A stretch of 64,000 nt of DNA from Pseudomonas sp. PDM14 (GCF_014851905.1 NZ_JACVAQ010000001.1:1860001-1924000), one strand, 5' to 3'; positions 48,810 to 58,008 are shown, counted from the first letter of the stretch. Numbers and translations are program-made. The notes: generated from the letters alone by a model not told the origin.

Positions 48810-49358
48810 TCAGAAATTCGCCGGCGTGGTGGCGCTGATCAGGCGCGCAGGCTTGTCGTAGGGATTACGGAAGCGGTGCGGTTTGCTGCTTTCGAAATAG
48901 TAGCTGTCGCCTGGTTCGAGGACGAACACTTCGCTGCCGACGGTCAGTTCGAGCAGGCCTTCGACCAGCATGCCGGCCTCCTCGCCCTCGTGGGTGAGCA
49001 TCTCGTCACCGGTATCGGACGCCGGTGGATAGGTCTCGTCGAGGAAGGTGATGGCCCGGCTGGGGTGCGCCTTGCCGATCAGCTTCATGGTCACGGCGCC
49101 GCTGGAGAGGTCGGTGAGTTCGTTGGCCCGGTAGACAACCTGCGTCTGGTTGTCCTGCTCCATGTCGAGGGAGAAGAACTCGACCAGGGACATGGGTATA
49201 CCGCCGAGCACCTTCTTCAACGAGCTGATCGAGGGGCTCACGCTGTTCTTCTCGATCATCGAAATGGTGCTGTTGGTGACGCCCGCACGCTTGGCGAGTT
49301 CACGCTGGGATAGGCCTTTAAGCTTGCGAATGGATTGCAGTCGAACACCGACGTCCAA
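48810..49358 (-). CDS. pauR: PauR, XRE-cupin repressor of polyamine catabolism
   Basis: A 182-residue regulator. The XRE helix-turn-helix (about 5-62) reads LKGLSQRELAKRAGVTNST and ISSLKKVLGGIP. The C-terminal cupin domain (about 105-180) has HEGEEAGMLVEGLLELTVG and LEPGDSYYFESSKPHRFRN. In P. aeruginosa PauR (PA5301, same position and length) represses gamma-glutamylation-pathway genes for putrescine, cadaverine and other polyamines. The start is a TTG at 49358 with AAGGAGG about 9 nt upstream; a longer frame exists but lacks this site. dadX ends 105 nt upstream on the same strand. Inverted repeats lie in its promoter. Confidence 0.9.
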   Translation of the reverse strand: MDVGVRLQSIRKLKGLSQRELAKRAGVTNSTISMIEKNSVSPSISSLKKVLGGIPMSLVEFFSLDMEQDNQTQVVYRANELTDLSSGAVTMKLIGKAHPSRAITFLDETYPPASDTGDEMLTHEGEEAGMLVEGLLELTVGSEVFVLEPGDSYYFESSKPHRFRNPYDKPARLISATTPANF

Positions 49359-49381
49359 TGCTGGAGTCCTCCTTGAGGAGC

Positions 49382-49405
49382 TGATACGGAAATGTGGCCG
49401 TATCA
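49382..49405. promoter_or_regulatory. Inverted repeat in the pauR leader (possible operator)
   Basis: TGATACGG and CCGTATCA, perfect 8-bp arms with an 8-nt spacer, 24 nt before the pauR start codon. It lies between the predicted promoter and the Shine-Dalgarno site, so a bound repressor would block pauR itself. Confidence 0.55.
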
Positions 49406-49411
49406 TGGCAA

Positions 49412-49437
49412 CAGTGTTCAGTATTTACAACACACTG
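49412..49437 (-). promoter_or_regulatory. pauR promoter with a second inverted repeat
   Basis: On the minus strand TTGTAA and CATGAT are separated by 17 bp, a fair sigma-70 promoter. It is overlapped by GTGTT-N10-AACAC (49414-49433), whose outer bases extend to an imperfect CAGTGTT/AACACACTG dyad. The overlap suggests autoregulation. Confidence 0.45.
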
Positions 49438-49463
49438 CCAGCAAATCCTTCTCGCCCCGGCGG

Positions 49464-50552
49464 CTATGCGCCGGAATAGAGCCTTGGCACCCGGCGCAGG
49501 TTGCAGAACAGCTGATAGGGAATGGTCCCGGCGTGGGCCGCGACCTCGCTGGCCAGCACATTCGGCCCCCACAGTTCGACCCGACTGCCGAGGCCGGCCT
49601 CGGGCAGATCACTGAGGTCGACGGTGAGCATGTCCATCGACACGCGGCCGATCAGGCGGCCGGGCTGACCATCGATGAACACCGGCGTGCCGGTCGGCGC
49701 ATGCCGCGGGTAGCCATCGGCGTAGCCCATGGCTACCACGCCGACGCGGGTCGCGCGCTCGGCGATGAAACGGGCGCCATAGCCCAGCGGCTCGCCGGCC
49801 GGCAATTCGCGCACGCTGATGATCTTCGATTCCAGGGTCATCACCGGGCGCAGCCGCGCCGCTGCTTGCTGGGCCTGCTCGAACGGCGTGGCACCGTAGA
49901 GCATGATCCCCGGGCGCACCCAGTTTCCGGCTTGCGGAGTCTCGAACAACTGCGGCCAGCCAAGGATCGCCGGCGAGTTGCGCAGGCTGACCGGCGCCTG
50001 CAGGCCGGCGCAGGCCTGTTCGAACTGTGCCAGCTGCTCGCGGCTGCGTGGGCAGTCCAGCTCGTCGGCGCGGGCGAAGTGACTCATCAGCACGATACTG
50101 GCGACCTTGCCGCTGGCCTGCAGGCGCCGGTAGCCGTCGCGCAATTCGGCGGGGTGCAGGCCAACGCGGTGCATGCCGGAATCGACCTTGAGCCAGAGCT
50201 GCAGCGGGCGGTTCAGGGTGGCGCGCTCGATGGCCTCGATCTGCCACTCGGCGTGGACCACGGTCCACAGCTCATGCCGCTCGATCAGCGCGAGCTCCTC
50301 GGCCTCGAAGAAGCCTTCGAGCAGCAGGATCGGCCCGCCGATGCCGGCCTCGCGCAGCTCCAGCGCCTCTTCGATGCAGGCCACGGCGAAGCCATCGGCC
50401 TCACCTGCCAAAGCCTGGGCGCAGCGCACCGCACCGTGACCGTAGGCATCGGCCTTGATCACCGCCAGCGCCTGAGCACCGCTGAGTTCGCGGGCCAGGC
50501 GGTAGTTTTGACGCAGGGCTTCGAGGTCGATCAGGGCACGGGCAGGACGCAT
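49464..50552 (-). CDS. dadX: Catabolic alanine racemase DadX
   Basis: A 362-residue PLP enzyme interconverting L- and D-alanine. Fold-type III marks: Lys33 in [12 protein letters not shown], substrate-side Tyr258 in [10 protein letters not shown], and the C-terminal [14 protein letters not shown]. As part of the dad cluster it turns L-alanine into the D-form that DadA oxidises. It lies 60 nt after ridA on the same strand, behind a strong hairpin, and has only a weak Shine-Dalgarno sequence. Confidence 0.95.
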   Translation of the reverse strand: MRPARALIDLEALRQNYRLARELSGAQALAVIKADAYGHGAVRCAQALAGEADGFAVACIEEALELREAGIGGPILLLEGFFEAEELALIERHELWTVVHAEWQIEAIERATLNRPLQLWLKVDSGMHRVGLHPAELRDGYRRLQASGKVASIVLMSHFARADELDCPRSREQLAQFEQACAGLQAPVSLRNSPAILGWPQLFETPQAGNWVRPGIMLYGATPFEQAQQAAARLRPVMTLESKIISVRELPAGEPLGYGARFIAERATRVGVVAMGYADGYPRHAPTGTPVFIDGQPGRLIGRVSMDMLTVDLSDLPEAGLGSRVELWGPNVLASEVAAHAGTIPYQLFCNLRRVPRLYSGA

Positions 50553-50574
50553 GGTTCAGGCTTCTGGCAACGAA

Positions 50575-50600
50575 TAAAAAAGCCCGGCGGGGGCGCCGGG
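50575..50600 (-). terminator. Rho-independent terminator between ridA and dadX
   Basis: Minus-strand stem GCCCGGCG / CGCCGGGC (8 bp, 3-nt loop) followed by TTTTTTA. It sits 12 nt past the ridA stop, so dadX would need read-through or its own promoter. Confidence 0.87.
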
Positions 50601-50612
50601 CAGAACGGGAAA

Positions 50613-50963
50613 TCAGATTTGTGCGGCGACCACGGTCATCTCGACCAGCACGCGCGGGTCATACAGCGCCGCTTCGACACAGGCACGCGCCGGGGCGTTG
50701 CCTTCGGCGACCCATACGTCCCACTCGGCGTTGAGGCCGGCGTAGTCGGCCATATCCTTGAGGTAGATGGTCACGGAGAGAATGCGCGATTTGTCGCTGC
50801 CGGCTTCGGCCAGGAAACGGTCGATGTTGGCCAGGGTCTCGCGGGTCTGCGCGCGGATGTCGCCGGCGTAGTCGTCAGCCAGCTGGCCCGCCAGGTAGAC
50901 GGTGCCGTTGTGGATGACAATTTCGCTGTAGCGCTTTTCAATGCGCAGGCGCTGGATGGACAT
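50613..50963 (-). CDS. ridA: RidA-family enamine/imine deaminase
   Basis: A 116-residue protein of the RidA/YjgF family. The fold is marked by [34 protein letters not shown] and the family Arg in [14 protein letters not shown]. RidA proteins hydrolyse reactive enamine/imine intermediates made by PLP and flavin amino-acid enzymes. Its place between dadA and dadX fits clearing the imine made by DadA from D-alanine. The start overlaps the end of dadA by 26 nt. AAGGAG lies about 11 nt upstream. Confidence 0.92.
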   Translation of the reverse strand: MSIQRLRIEKRYSEIVIHNGTVYLAGQLADDYAGDIRAQTRETLANIDRFLAEAGSDKSRILSVTIYLKDMADYAGLNAEWDVWVAEGNAPARACVEAALYDPRVLVEMTVVAAQI

Positions 50964-52236
50964 GCTTATGGCTCTCCTTGGTGCTGCCGTAACGGGAAAT
51001 ATCCAGGCCTTCGGCGCTGATCTGCGGGCGCTTCTTGGCCATCAGGTCGGCGAGGAAGCGACCGGAGCCGCAGGCCATGGTCCAGCCAAGGGTACCGTGT
51101 CCGGTGTTGAGGAACAGATTGCGGAATGGCGTGGCACCGACGATCGGCGTGCCGTCCGGGGTGGCCGGGCGCAGGCCGGTCCAGAACTCGGCCTGGGCCA
51201 GGTCGCCGCCCTGCGGGTAGAGATCGGCAGTGATCATCTCCAGGGTCTCGCGGCGACGCGGGTTGAGGCTGAGGTCGAAACCGGCGATCTCGGCCATGCC
51301 ACCGACGCGGATGCGGTTGTCGAAACGGGTGATGGCGACCTTGTAGGTCTCGTCGAGGATGGTCGAGGTCGGTGCCATGCTCGCGTCGGTGATCGGCACG
51401 GTCAGCGAGTAGCCCTTGAGCGGGTACACCGGGGCGCGGATGCCCAGCGGCTTGAGCAGCTGCGGGCTGTAGCTGCCGAGGGCGAGCACGTAGCGATCGG
51501 CGGTTTCCAGCTTGCCATCGACCCACACGCCATTGATGCGGTCACCGGCGAAATCGATGGACTGGATGGTCTGCCCGAAGCGGAACTCCACGCCGAGGCC
51601 GCGAGCCATTTCGGCCAGCTTGCCGGTGAACATCTGGCAGTCGCCGGTCTGGTCGTTGGGCAGGCGCAGGGCGCCGGCGAGCTTGTCGGTGACCCCCGCC
51701 AGGGCCGGTTCGACGCGGGCGATGCCAGCACGGTCGAGCAGCTCATAGGGCACGCCGGACTGCTGCAGCACGGCGATGTCCTTGGCGGCGTTGTCGAGCT
51801 GGGCCTGGGTGCGGAACAGCTGGGTGGTGCCGAGCTGGCGGCCTTCGTAGGTGATGCCGGTTTCCGCGCGCAGCTCGTCGAGGCAGTCGCGGCTGTACTC
51901 GGACAGGCGCACCATGCGCTCCTTGTTCACCGCGTAGCGGCTGGCGGTGCAATTGCGCAGCATCTGCGCCATCCACAGGTACTGGTCGATATCGGCGGTG
52001 GCCTTGATCGCCAGCGGTGCGTGCTTCTGCAGCAGCCACTTGATGGCTTTCAGCGGCACGCCTGGTGCGGCCCAGGGCGAGGCGTAGCCCGGCGACACCT
52101 GGCCGGCGTTGGCGAAGCTGGTTTCCAGGGCCGGACCGTTCTGGCGGTCGATCACGGTGACTTCGAAACCGGCACGGGCCAGGTAGTAGGCGCTGGCGGT
52201 CCCGATCACACCGCTGCCAAGTACCAGAACACGCAT
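50938..52236 (-). CDS. dadA: D-amino acid dehydrogenase small subunit DadA
   Basis: A 432-residue FAD-dependent membrane-associated dehydrogenase, the same length as P. aeruginosa DadA1. The N-terminal dinucleotide fold is [19 protein letters not shown]. Other DAO-family blocks are [20 protein letters not shown] and [20 protein letters not shown], with a C-terminal His-rich tail. It oxidises D-alanine to pyruvate and ammonia and passes electrons to the respiratory chain. GAGGAGG about 6 nt before the ATG supports the start. First gene of the dadA-ridA-(dadX) set, probably controlled by DadR (Lrp-type). Confidence 0.95.
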   Translation of the reverse strand: MRVLVLGSGVIGTASAYYLARAGFEVTVIDRQNGPALETSFANAGQVSPGYASPWAAPGVPLKAIKWLLQKHAPLAIKATADIDQYLWMAQMLRNCTASRYAVNKERMVRLSEYSRDCLDELRAETGITYEGRQLGTTQLFRTQAQLDNAAKDIAVLQQSGVPYELLDRAGIARVEPALAGVTDKLAGALRLPNDQTGDCQMFTGKLAEMARGLGVEFRFGQTIQSIDFAGDRINGVWVDGKLETADRYVLALGSYSPQLLKPLGIRAPVYPLKGYSLTVPITDASMAPTSTILDETYKVAITRFDNRIRVGGMAEIAGFDLSLNPRRRETLEMITADLYPQGGDLAQAEFWTGLRPATPDGTPIVGATPFRNLFLNTGHGTLGWTMACGSGRFLADLMAKKRPQISAEGLDISRYGSTKESHKHVHPAPAH

Positions 52237-52295
52237 TGTTGCCTCCTCGCCGCGGAACGCTCCGCCACGGAAAAATGTTGACCCGCAATGGGCGC

Positions 52296-52377
52296 AGTAT
52301 AAAAAGCCAAGCGCAGGCTTTTTCACTGTTTAGAAGGCAATATTCGAGGGGAAAACCCGGCTTTATTGGGTTTTTCA
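52296..52377 (-). promoter_or_regulatory. dadA promoter region with two hairpins
   Basis: TATACT on the minus strand (52296-52301) could be the dadA -10 box; no good -35 is seen, so an activator may be needed. Just upstream are two terminator-like hairpins, AAAAAGCC/GGCTTTTT (52301-52323) and AAAACCC/GGGTTTT (52352-52374). They may end transcripts from the ydbL side and also form part of the dadA control region. Confidence 0.5.
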
Positions 52378-52478
52378 GCGGCGCAAACAGCACGCTTGAG
52401 GGCTTTGCGTGGGATCAGGCAGGATAATTTCGTGTTCTAACCATGCGGATGCGCCAGGGCGGCGCACCCTGGCTCGGG

Positions 52479-52823
52479 CTACTTGCGCACCCATTTGCCA
52501 TTGACCTGGATGTACTGCCCGGACGGCGTCTTCTCCAGTGCCTTTTGCCCGGCCAGCGCTTCGACGTCACCCAGCTGCAGGCCGTTGTCCTTGGCCAGGC
52601 GCTGATACTCGGCCTGACGCGCCTGGTTGATCAGCCGGGCAATTTCCGCCGCCTGGCCGCTGGCGCTGACCACACCCAGGTAACCGTCAGGCTGCTCGCC
52701 GAGCTGGCCGCCGGCCTTCGCCGAGCCGAGCGCCGACATCGCCTCGTTGAGGTTCATCGCCCAGGCCGGCAGGCTCAGGCAGAGCACCAGCAGGCCATAC
52801 CCCAGTTTGCTACGCAGTTTCAT
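52479..52823 (-). CDS. ydbL: YdbL-family periplasmic protein (DUF1318)
   Basis: A 114-residue exported protein. Signal peptide about 1-22 (GYGLLVLCLSLPAWA). The mature part begins MNLNEAMSALGSAK and ends KTPSGQYIQVNGKWVRK, as in DUF1318. In E. coli YdbL helps prevent harmful YnbE multimers and supports YdbH-YnbE function. AAGGAG lies about 7 nt before the ATG. It is last in the ydbH-ynbE-ydbL operon. Confidence 0.92.
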   Translation of the reverse strand: MKLRSKLGYGLLVLCLSLPAWAMNLNEAMSALGSAKAGGQLGEQPDGYLGVVSASGQAAEIARLINQARQAEYQRLAKDNGLQLGDVEALAGQKALEKTPSGQYIQVNGKWVRK

Positions 52824-52843
52824 GCTTGGCTCCTTGCAGCGGT

Positions 52844-53035
52844 TCAGAACAGCCCGCTGGATTCGTTGATGATCGAGTCCAGGGCCTTGTCGACCTTGAT
52901 GTAGATCTCGTGTTCGATCTTCACGTTGAGGTTGATGTTGATCGGCTCGTTGGGCACCGCCAGCTGCACCGTCGGGGTGCAGGCGGCGCCGAGCAGGCCG
53001 AACAGAACGACGCAGAACAGAGCGCAGGGGCGCAT
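52844..53035 (-). CDS. ynbE: YnbE-family outer-membrane lipoprotein
   Basis: A 63-residue lipoprotein with lipobox LGAAC (Cys at about residue 19), followed by TPTVQLAVPNEPININLNVK, a beta-strand pattern typical of YnbE. In E. coli it stacks with the C-terminus of YdbH to bridge the envelope. The ATG at 53035 has GGGAG about 6 nt upstream. A second ATG at 53053 overlaps the ydbH stop (ATGA) and would add 6 residues; it cannot be excluded. Confidence 0.85.
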   Translation of the reverse strand: MRPCALFCVVLFGLLGAACTPTVQLAVPNEPININLNVKIEHEIYIKVDKALDSIINESSGLF

Positions 53036-53049
53036 GGCGATCTCCCGGA

Positions 53050-55266
53050 TCATGGGGCGGGCACTTTGCGTTGGCGCAGGCGTTCCTGCACGCGCTGGCG
53101 GATGGTTTCACTGACCTTGTCGGTGAGTTGCAGGCTGGTTAGCAAGGCGGGCACATCCTCTTCCAGGTTGACGTTGAGGTTGATCGGCCGGCCCTTTTCC
53201 AGGTCCGGGTTACGCCCCTGCAGACGCAGGGCCAGGGTCAGCTTGCCGCGCTCATCATAGCCAACGGCGCTGTCGAGCAGGTCGTAGTGGAAGTCGTCGA
53301 GCGCATCCACCACCAGCTGCATGCCCGGGTTGCTGCGCCCCAGCGCGCGGATCTTCTCCGAGCGGAACTGCAGGTAACCCGGCGCACTGGCCGCCAGGCT
53401 GCCGCGCTCGACGCGCACACCCTGGGCATCGATCAGCAGCGGCAACTGGCCACCGAGCGCGCCACGACCGGCCAAGCCGTCTGCCGGGTAGACCCGGAAA
53501 ATCTCGGCCAGTTGCAGATCCTTGAGGTGCACCGGCAGGCGATGGCTCGGCTGACTGAGGTCGAGCTGCCCCGGCTCCAGCCACGCTTCGCCACCGAACA
53601 GGCCGCTGCGGGCGTTGCTCCAGCTCAGTTGCCCGGCAGCCGGCTTGGCCAGCGTGGCGGCATAGCGGCCGCGAAACTGCAGCGGGCCGATCGGCAAACC
53701 GGGGTTGGCCTGCTGCAGGCTCAGGTCGGAGGATTCCAGCACCAGTCGCTGGCCGCGCAGCGTGAGGTCGAGCTGGCCGGCCAGGCCACGCAACTCGCTG
53801 CGGTCGTAGATGCCATCGAGGCCCTTGAACTGCAGGCCGAGGTCCAGTTCCAGCGCCTGGCTCGGCACACTGCGTAGTTTGGCCGTGCCCAGCAGGCGGC
53901 CGTTGGCGAATTCCAGCAGCGGCGGCCAGGCGACCAGGGTCTTGCTCAGCGGATTGCCGGCGCGGAAGAAGATTTCCGCGAAACCGGCGGACAGCGCCAA
54001 CGCGCCATCCTGCTCACCCGACTGGTCGTAACTGCCCTGCAGCGTGGCACTCAGGCCGGCATCGTTGCTCAGGGTGCCGCGCAGCGTCTGCCGGTCGAGC
54101 GCGGCCTGCACGTCGCCCTTGAACTGCCAACCCAGCGGATGCACCTGCGCCTGCTGCAGGCTGCCGACCCGCAGCTGCAACGGCCCGGCCAACGCCAGCG
54201 GCCGCTGCGGCTCACCGACCTGCAGCACCAGCCCGGCGAGTTCGGCACGCAGGGTTTTGGCGCTGAATGCATCGCCGACGCGCAGGCTTTTCAGGGCCAG
54301 GCTGGACGGTGCCTGCACGGTGAGTTGCAGGCGCTGCTCGGCGAGTTGCCCCTGCAGGCGCAGGTCGAGCACGACGCCCTGCGCCTGCAGCGATTGCTGG
54401 CGTAGTTGCGGACTGTGCAACTGAGCCTGCAGGTTGAACGTGCCGCTGCCCTGTTGCAGCCGGCGCAGGTCGAGCGGGTCGTCGGCTGCGGCGAGGGTGA
54501 GTTGCCAGTCGCCAGCAAAACTCAGCGCCGCCTCAGCATGCAGCAGGCGCTCATCGGCCGGTAGCCACTGGTTGAGCCAGAGCAAAAGCAGACGCGTATC
54601 GGCCATCTGCGCAACCTGCAGGCTGCCGCTCCAGCGCGGCGTGGGCGTGTTCGCCTGCAACTGGCTGTTCAGCGTCAGCCACGGCTGCTGGTCGAAGGTC
54701 GCCTCGCCGCTCAGCTGCCACTCGCCCTGGTTCTGCCTGATGTTGCCTGTGAGCACCAAGCGCCGCTCACCCTGGCTGAGGTCGAGGTGCAGCGCTGCCG
54801 GCTGCGCGGTGGCGTCCAGCTGCAGACTGCCATGCATGGCGCAGCGCCCGACGGCGCAGGGCAGCTCGATGGCCAGGTCGTCGATGGCCACCTGCCGCGG
54901 TACCCAGCGCAGGCCGTCGAGCAGGGCCTGGGGATCACTCGGCTGCGGGTCGAGCCGGGTGCCGGGCTGCCAGTTCGCCTGCAGCGCGCCGGCACGCAAT
55001 TCATCGAGCTGCCACTGACCATCGTGGGCACGTGGCCAGCGCAGAAACAGCTGCGTCACCTGCACCATCAGGCGGCTGCCATCGGCGCCGTCGCGCTGCG
55101 CCTGCACGGCTTCCAGCGTCAGCCCTTGACGGGACAGTGAAAGGCCCTGCCAGCTCAACTCGCTGATGCCCTGCGCCGCCAGCAGACGGCCCCAGGCCAG
55201 CCAGCCAAGTGCGGCAGCCAGGATCAGCAGCAACAGCAGAATCCGCATCAGGCGGGGAAACGACAT
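53050..55266 (-). CDS. ydbH: YdbH, AsmA-like intermembrane phospholipid transport protein
   Basis: A 738-residue envelope protein with one N-terminal membrane anchor (about 7-25, RILLLLLILAAALGWLAW) and a long beta-rich periplasmic body, as in YdbH. The family forms a hydrophobic groove bridging inner and outer membranes and is partly redundant with TamB and YhdP in phospholipid export. The C-terminus (NLNVNLEEDVPALLTSLQLT) is the YnbE-contact region in E. coli. The Shine-Dalgarno is poor, so the start is chosen by the membrane anchor. It diverges from dadR. Confidence 0.87.
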   Translation of the reverse strand: MSFPRLMRILLLLLILAAALGWLAWGRLLAAQGISELSWQGLSLSRQGLTLEAVQAQRDGADGSRLMVQVTQLFLRWPRAHDGQWQLDELRAGALQANWQPGTRLDPQPSDPQALLDGLRWVPRQVAIDDLAIELPCAVGRCAMHGSLQLDATAQPAALHLDLSQGERRLVLTGNIRQNQGEWQLSGEATFDQQPWLTLNSQLQANTPTPRWSGSLQVAQMADTRLLLLWLNQWLPADERLLHAEAALSFAGDWQLTLAAADDPLDLRRLQQGSGTFNLQAQLHSPQLRQQSLQAQGVVLDLRLQGQLAEQRLQLTVQAPSSLALKSLRVGDAFSAKTLRAELAGLVLQVGEPQRPLALAGPLQLRVGSLQQAQVHPLGWQFKGDVQAALDRQTLRGTLSNDAGLSATLQGSYDQSGEQDGALALSAGFAEIFFRAGNPLSKTLVAWPPLLEFANGRLLGTAKLRSVPSQALELDLGLQFKGLDGIYDRSELRGLAGQLDLTLRGQRLVLESSDLSLQQANPGLPIGPLQFRGRYAATLAKPAAGQLSWSNARSGLFGGEAWLEPGQLDLSQPSHRLPVHLKDLQLAEIFRVYPADGLAGRGALGGQLPLLIDAQGVRVERGSLAASAPGYLQFRSEKIRALGRSNPGMQLVVDALDDFHYDLLDSAVGYDERGKLTLALRLQGRNPDLEKGRPINLNVNLEEDVPALLTSLQLTDKVSETIRQRVQERLRQRKVPAP

Positions 55267-55419
55267 GCCTCGGTTCTCGTCCGGCGACTCGGGTTTCAGG
55301 GTGGCGGCAGGCTTCGGCAAGATCAAGGCGTTTTCCGCGCGCAGTGATTTCCACTGGCCATCTGGCTATATTTGCCGAAGATTTCTGGCAAAAGCCGGCT
55401 CCCCTCCGAGGCATCCCCC

Positions 55420-55908
55420 ATGAGAACCCAGCATCAGGTCCGCCGCGAACTGGACAAGATCGACCGCAATATCCTGCGCATCCTGCAGGAAGACGGGCGT
55501 ATCTCCTTCACTGAGCTGGGCGAGCGCGTCGGCCTGTCGACCACGCCGTGCACCGAGCGCGTACGCCGCCTGGAGCGCGAAGGCATCATCATGGGCTACC
55601 ACGCGCGGCTCAACCCGCAGCAGCTCAAGGCCAGCCTGCTGGTGTTCGTCGAGATCAGCCTGGACTACAAGTCCGGCGATACCTTCGAGGAGTTCCGCCG
55701 CGCCGTGCTCAAGCTGCCCCACGTGCTGGAATGCCACCTGGTCAGCGGCGACTTCGACTACCTGGTGAAGGCGCGCATCAACGAGATGGCCAGCTACCGC
55801 AAGCTGCTCGGCGACATCCTGCTCAAGCTGCCGCACGTGCGCGAATCGAAGTCGTACATCGTCATGGAAGAGGTGAAGGAGAGTCTGACCCTGCCCGTTC
55901 CCGAATAA
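55420..55908 (+). CDS. dadR: DadR, Lrp/AsnC-family regulator of the dad genes
   Basis: A 162-residue feast/famine regulator. The winged helix (about 8-68) has LDKIDRNILRILQEDGRISF and LSTTPCTERVRRLEREG. The C-terminal RAM ligand domain has HVLECHLVSGDFDYLVKARI. Length and place match P. aeruginosa PA5308, which activates dadAX in response to alanine. GAGG lies about 8 nt before the ATG at 55420. The dad genes themselves lie about 3 kb away beyond the ydb operon. Confidence 0.92.
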   Translation: MRTQHQVRRELDKIDRNILRILQEDGRISFTELGERVGLSTTPCTERVRRLEREGIIMGYHARLNPQQLKASLLVFVEISLDYKSGDTFEEFRRAVLKLPHVLECHLVSGDFDYLVKARINEMASYRKLLGDILLKLPHVRESKSYIVMEEVKESLTLPVPE

Positions 55909-55926
55909 GGCCGCACCGCGCGCGCC

Positions 55927-56280
55927 CTACAAAAGCCGCTGCCGGGTCGTGGCGATGAGGCGATGCACCTGGCGCTCGACCGCAGGCTCGATCGGCGTTT
56001 CCGGACCCTGGCCGCGCGGGCACGGCAGGCGCGGCGTGGTGCCGAACAGGCGGCAGATCAGCGGGCGCTGGTCGTACACCGTGCAGCCCTGCGGGCCCAG
56101 GTGCACGCAGTTGTACTCGGCCAGCGCGGCGTCGTGCTCGGCAATGCTCTTGACCGGCAGGCGCGCCAGCTCCTCGGACGAAGCCGTGACCGGGCCGCAG
56201 CAATCGTGGCAGCCGGGCACGCAGGCGAAGCCGGGGATCTGGCGGCGCAGGTGATCAATCTTGCGGTCGGTGCAGCTCAT
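55927..56280 (-). CDS. YkgJ-family cysteine cluster protein
   Basis: A 117-residue protein. The Cys pattern GFACVPGCHDCCGPV and GCTVYDQRPLICRLFG is that of the YkgJ (CxxCxxCC) family, thought to bind zinc or an iron-sulfur cluster. Function unknown. The ATG at 56280 (MSCTDRKI) has a weak ribosome-binding site; an in-frame ATG at 56310 would add 10 residues. Convergent with dadR. Confidence 0.85.
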   Translation of the reverse strand: MSCTDRKIDHLRRQIPGFACVPGCHDCCGPVTASSEELARLPVKSIAEHDAALAEYNCVHLGPQGCTVYDQRPLICRLFGTTPRLPCPRGQGPETPIEPAVERQVHRLIATTRQRLL

Positions 56281-56443
56281 CGTTAACGCCCGGACAACGA
56301 GGCCGCGCATCTTAACGCCAGCGCTCTGAACTGGGCAGCAGAACGACGACTGGCAGCTTTTTCCCGGCCCCCCCTTGGCGGCGGACGATGACCGCGCTTA
56401 TCCTGCGTAAAATTTTCCACACAAAATTATCAGGATTTCGCAC

Positions 56444-57778
56444 ATGAACGCCCGCGTTCGCCAACCCCAGCTTCAGCCCGTGCACAGCGACCAACACGCC
56501 GCCTCCTACTACGCCGCCACCGCCAACCGGCAACTGGCCTACCCGCCGCTGGCCGGCGAAGCCGTGGCGGACGTGTGCATCGTCGGCGGCGGATTCTCCG
56601 GGCTGAACACCGCCATCGAACTGGCTCAGCGCGGGCTGTCGGTGGTGCTGCTGGAAGCGCATCAGATCGGTTGGGGCGCCAGCGGGCGCAACGGCGGGCA
56701 GCTGATCCGCGGCGTCGGCCACGGGGTCGAGCAGTTCGAGTCGGCGATCGGCAGCGACGGCGTGCGCAGCCTCAAGCTGATGGGGCTGGAAGCGGTGGAG
56801 ATCGTGCGCCAGCGCGTCGCCGAGTTCCAGATCGACTGCGACCTGACCTGGGGCTACTGCGACCTGGCCAACAAGCCGCGTGACCTGGACGGCTTCGCCG
56901 AGGACAAGGCCGAGCTGGAAAGCCTCGGCTACCGCCACGAATTGCGCCTGCTGCAACCCGGGCAGATGCACGAAGTGGTCGGCTCCGACCGCTATGTCGG
57001 CGGCCTGATCGACATGGGCTCCGGGCACCTGCATCCGCTCAACCTGGCGCTCGGTGAAGCCGCTGCAGCCGCCTCGCTGGGCGTACGCCTGCACGAACAC
57101 TCGGCGGTGACTCGCATCGATTACGGCGCCGAAGTGAAGGTGCATACCGGCCATGGCCACGTGCGCGCCAAGACCCTGGTACTGGCCTGCAACGCCTACC
57201 TCAACGACCTCAATGCGAACATCGGCGGCAAGGTGCTGCCCGCCGGCAGCTACGTGATCGCCACCGAGCCGCTGTCCGAGGCCCAGGCCAAGGCGCTGAT
57301 CCCGCAGAACATGGCGCTCTGCGACCAGCGCGTGGCGCTCGACTACTATCGCCTGTCGGCCGACCGTCGCCTGCTGTTCGGCGGTGCCTGCCACTACTCC
57401 GGGCGCGACCCGGCGGACCTCACCGCGTACATGCGACCGAAGATGCTGCAGGTGTTCCCCGAACTGGAAAACGTCGCCATCGATTACCACTGGGGCGGCA
57501 TGATCGGCATCGGCGCCAACCGCCTGCCGCAGATCGGCAAGCTCCGCGACCAGCCCAATGTCTACTACGCCCAGGCCTACTCAGGCCACGGGGTGAACGC
57601 CACGCACCTGGCCGGCAAGCTGCTCGGTGAAGCGATCAGCGGCCAGCACAGCAACGGCTTCGAGCTGTTCGACAAGGTGCCGCACATGACCTTCCCCGGC
57701 GGCAAGCACCTGCGCTCGCCGCTGCTGGCGCTGGGCATGCTCTGGTATCGCCTGAAGGATGCCGTCGGCATCGCCTGA
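56444..57778 (+). CDS. FAD-dependent oxidoreductase, gamma-glutamylputrescine oxidase-like (PuuB/PauB type)
   Basis: A 444-residue DAO-family flavoprotein. The FAD fold starts at about residue 42: VADVCIVGGGFSGLNTAIEL, then GWGASGRNGGQL, and the C-terminal GGMIGIGANRLPQIG and YSGHGVNATHLAGKL. These marks match PuuB/OrdL-type enzymes. In P. aeruginosa the gene at this position (PA5309) belongs to the PauB set that oxidises gamma-glutamylated polyamines. With the aldehyde dehydrogenase at the window end and PauR nearby it suggests polyamine use, but the substrate is not proven. Confidence 0.88.
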   Translation: MNARVRQPQLQPVHSDQHAASYYAATANRQLAYPPLAGEAVADVCIVGGGFSGLNTAIELAQRGLSVVLLEAHQIGWGASGRNGGQLIRGVGHGVEQFESAIGSDGVRSLKLMGLEAVEIVRQRVAEFQIDCDLTWGYCDLANKPRDLDGFAEDKAELESLGYRHELRLLQPGQMHEVVGSDRYVGGLIDMGSGHLHPLNLALGEAAAAASLGVRLHEHSAVTRIDYGAEVKVHTGHGHVRAKTLVLACNAYLNDLNANIGGKVLPAGSYVIATEPLSEAQAKALIPQNMALCDQRVALDYYRLSADRRLLFGGACHYSGRDPADLTAYMRPKMLQVFPELENVAIDYHWGGMIGIGANRLPQIGKLRDQPNVYYAQAYSGHGVNATHLAGKLLGEAISGQHSNGFELFDKVPHMTFPGGKHLRSPLLALGMLWYRLKDAVGIA

Positions 57779-57783
57779 CCGAC

Positions 57784-58008
57784 TCAGCGCAGCAGCTGCC
57801 AGAACGGCCGCTGCGCTTCCTCGCGGGCCTGCTCGGCAGTCAGACCGATGTCGCGCAGCTGGTCGGCATCCAGCTGCAGCAGCGCGCGCCGGGTGTGCAG
57901 GCGGCGCAGGAGCACGCGCCAGCGACCAGCGATATCGGCCGCTCGCAGCACCGGCTTCTGCTGACTGCGCACCCGCCCACTGCTGTAACTCTCACTGAAC
58001 CCTCGCAT
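57784..58008 (-). CDS. DUF1127 small basic protein
   Basis: A 74-residue protein whose C-terminal half is a DUF1127 domain (WRVLLRRLHTRRALLQLDAD, then LRDIGLTAEQAREEAQRPFW). The N-terminal half is Arg/Ser/Gly-rich. Members are small Arg-rich proteins, some linked to RNA turnover or stress, with no settled role. GGAGG about 7 nt before the ATG supports the start. It diverges from a MocR-type regulator across a 174-nt region full of inverted repeats and is probably its target. Confidence 0.85.
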   Translation of the reverse strand: MRGFSESYSSGRVRSQQKPVLRAADIAGRWRVLLRRLHTRRALLQLDADQLRDIGLTAEQAREEAQRPFWQLLR

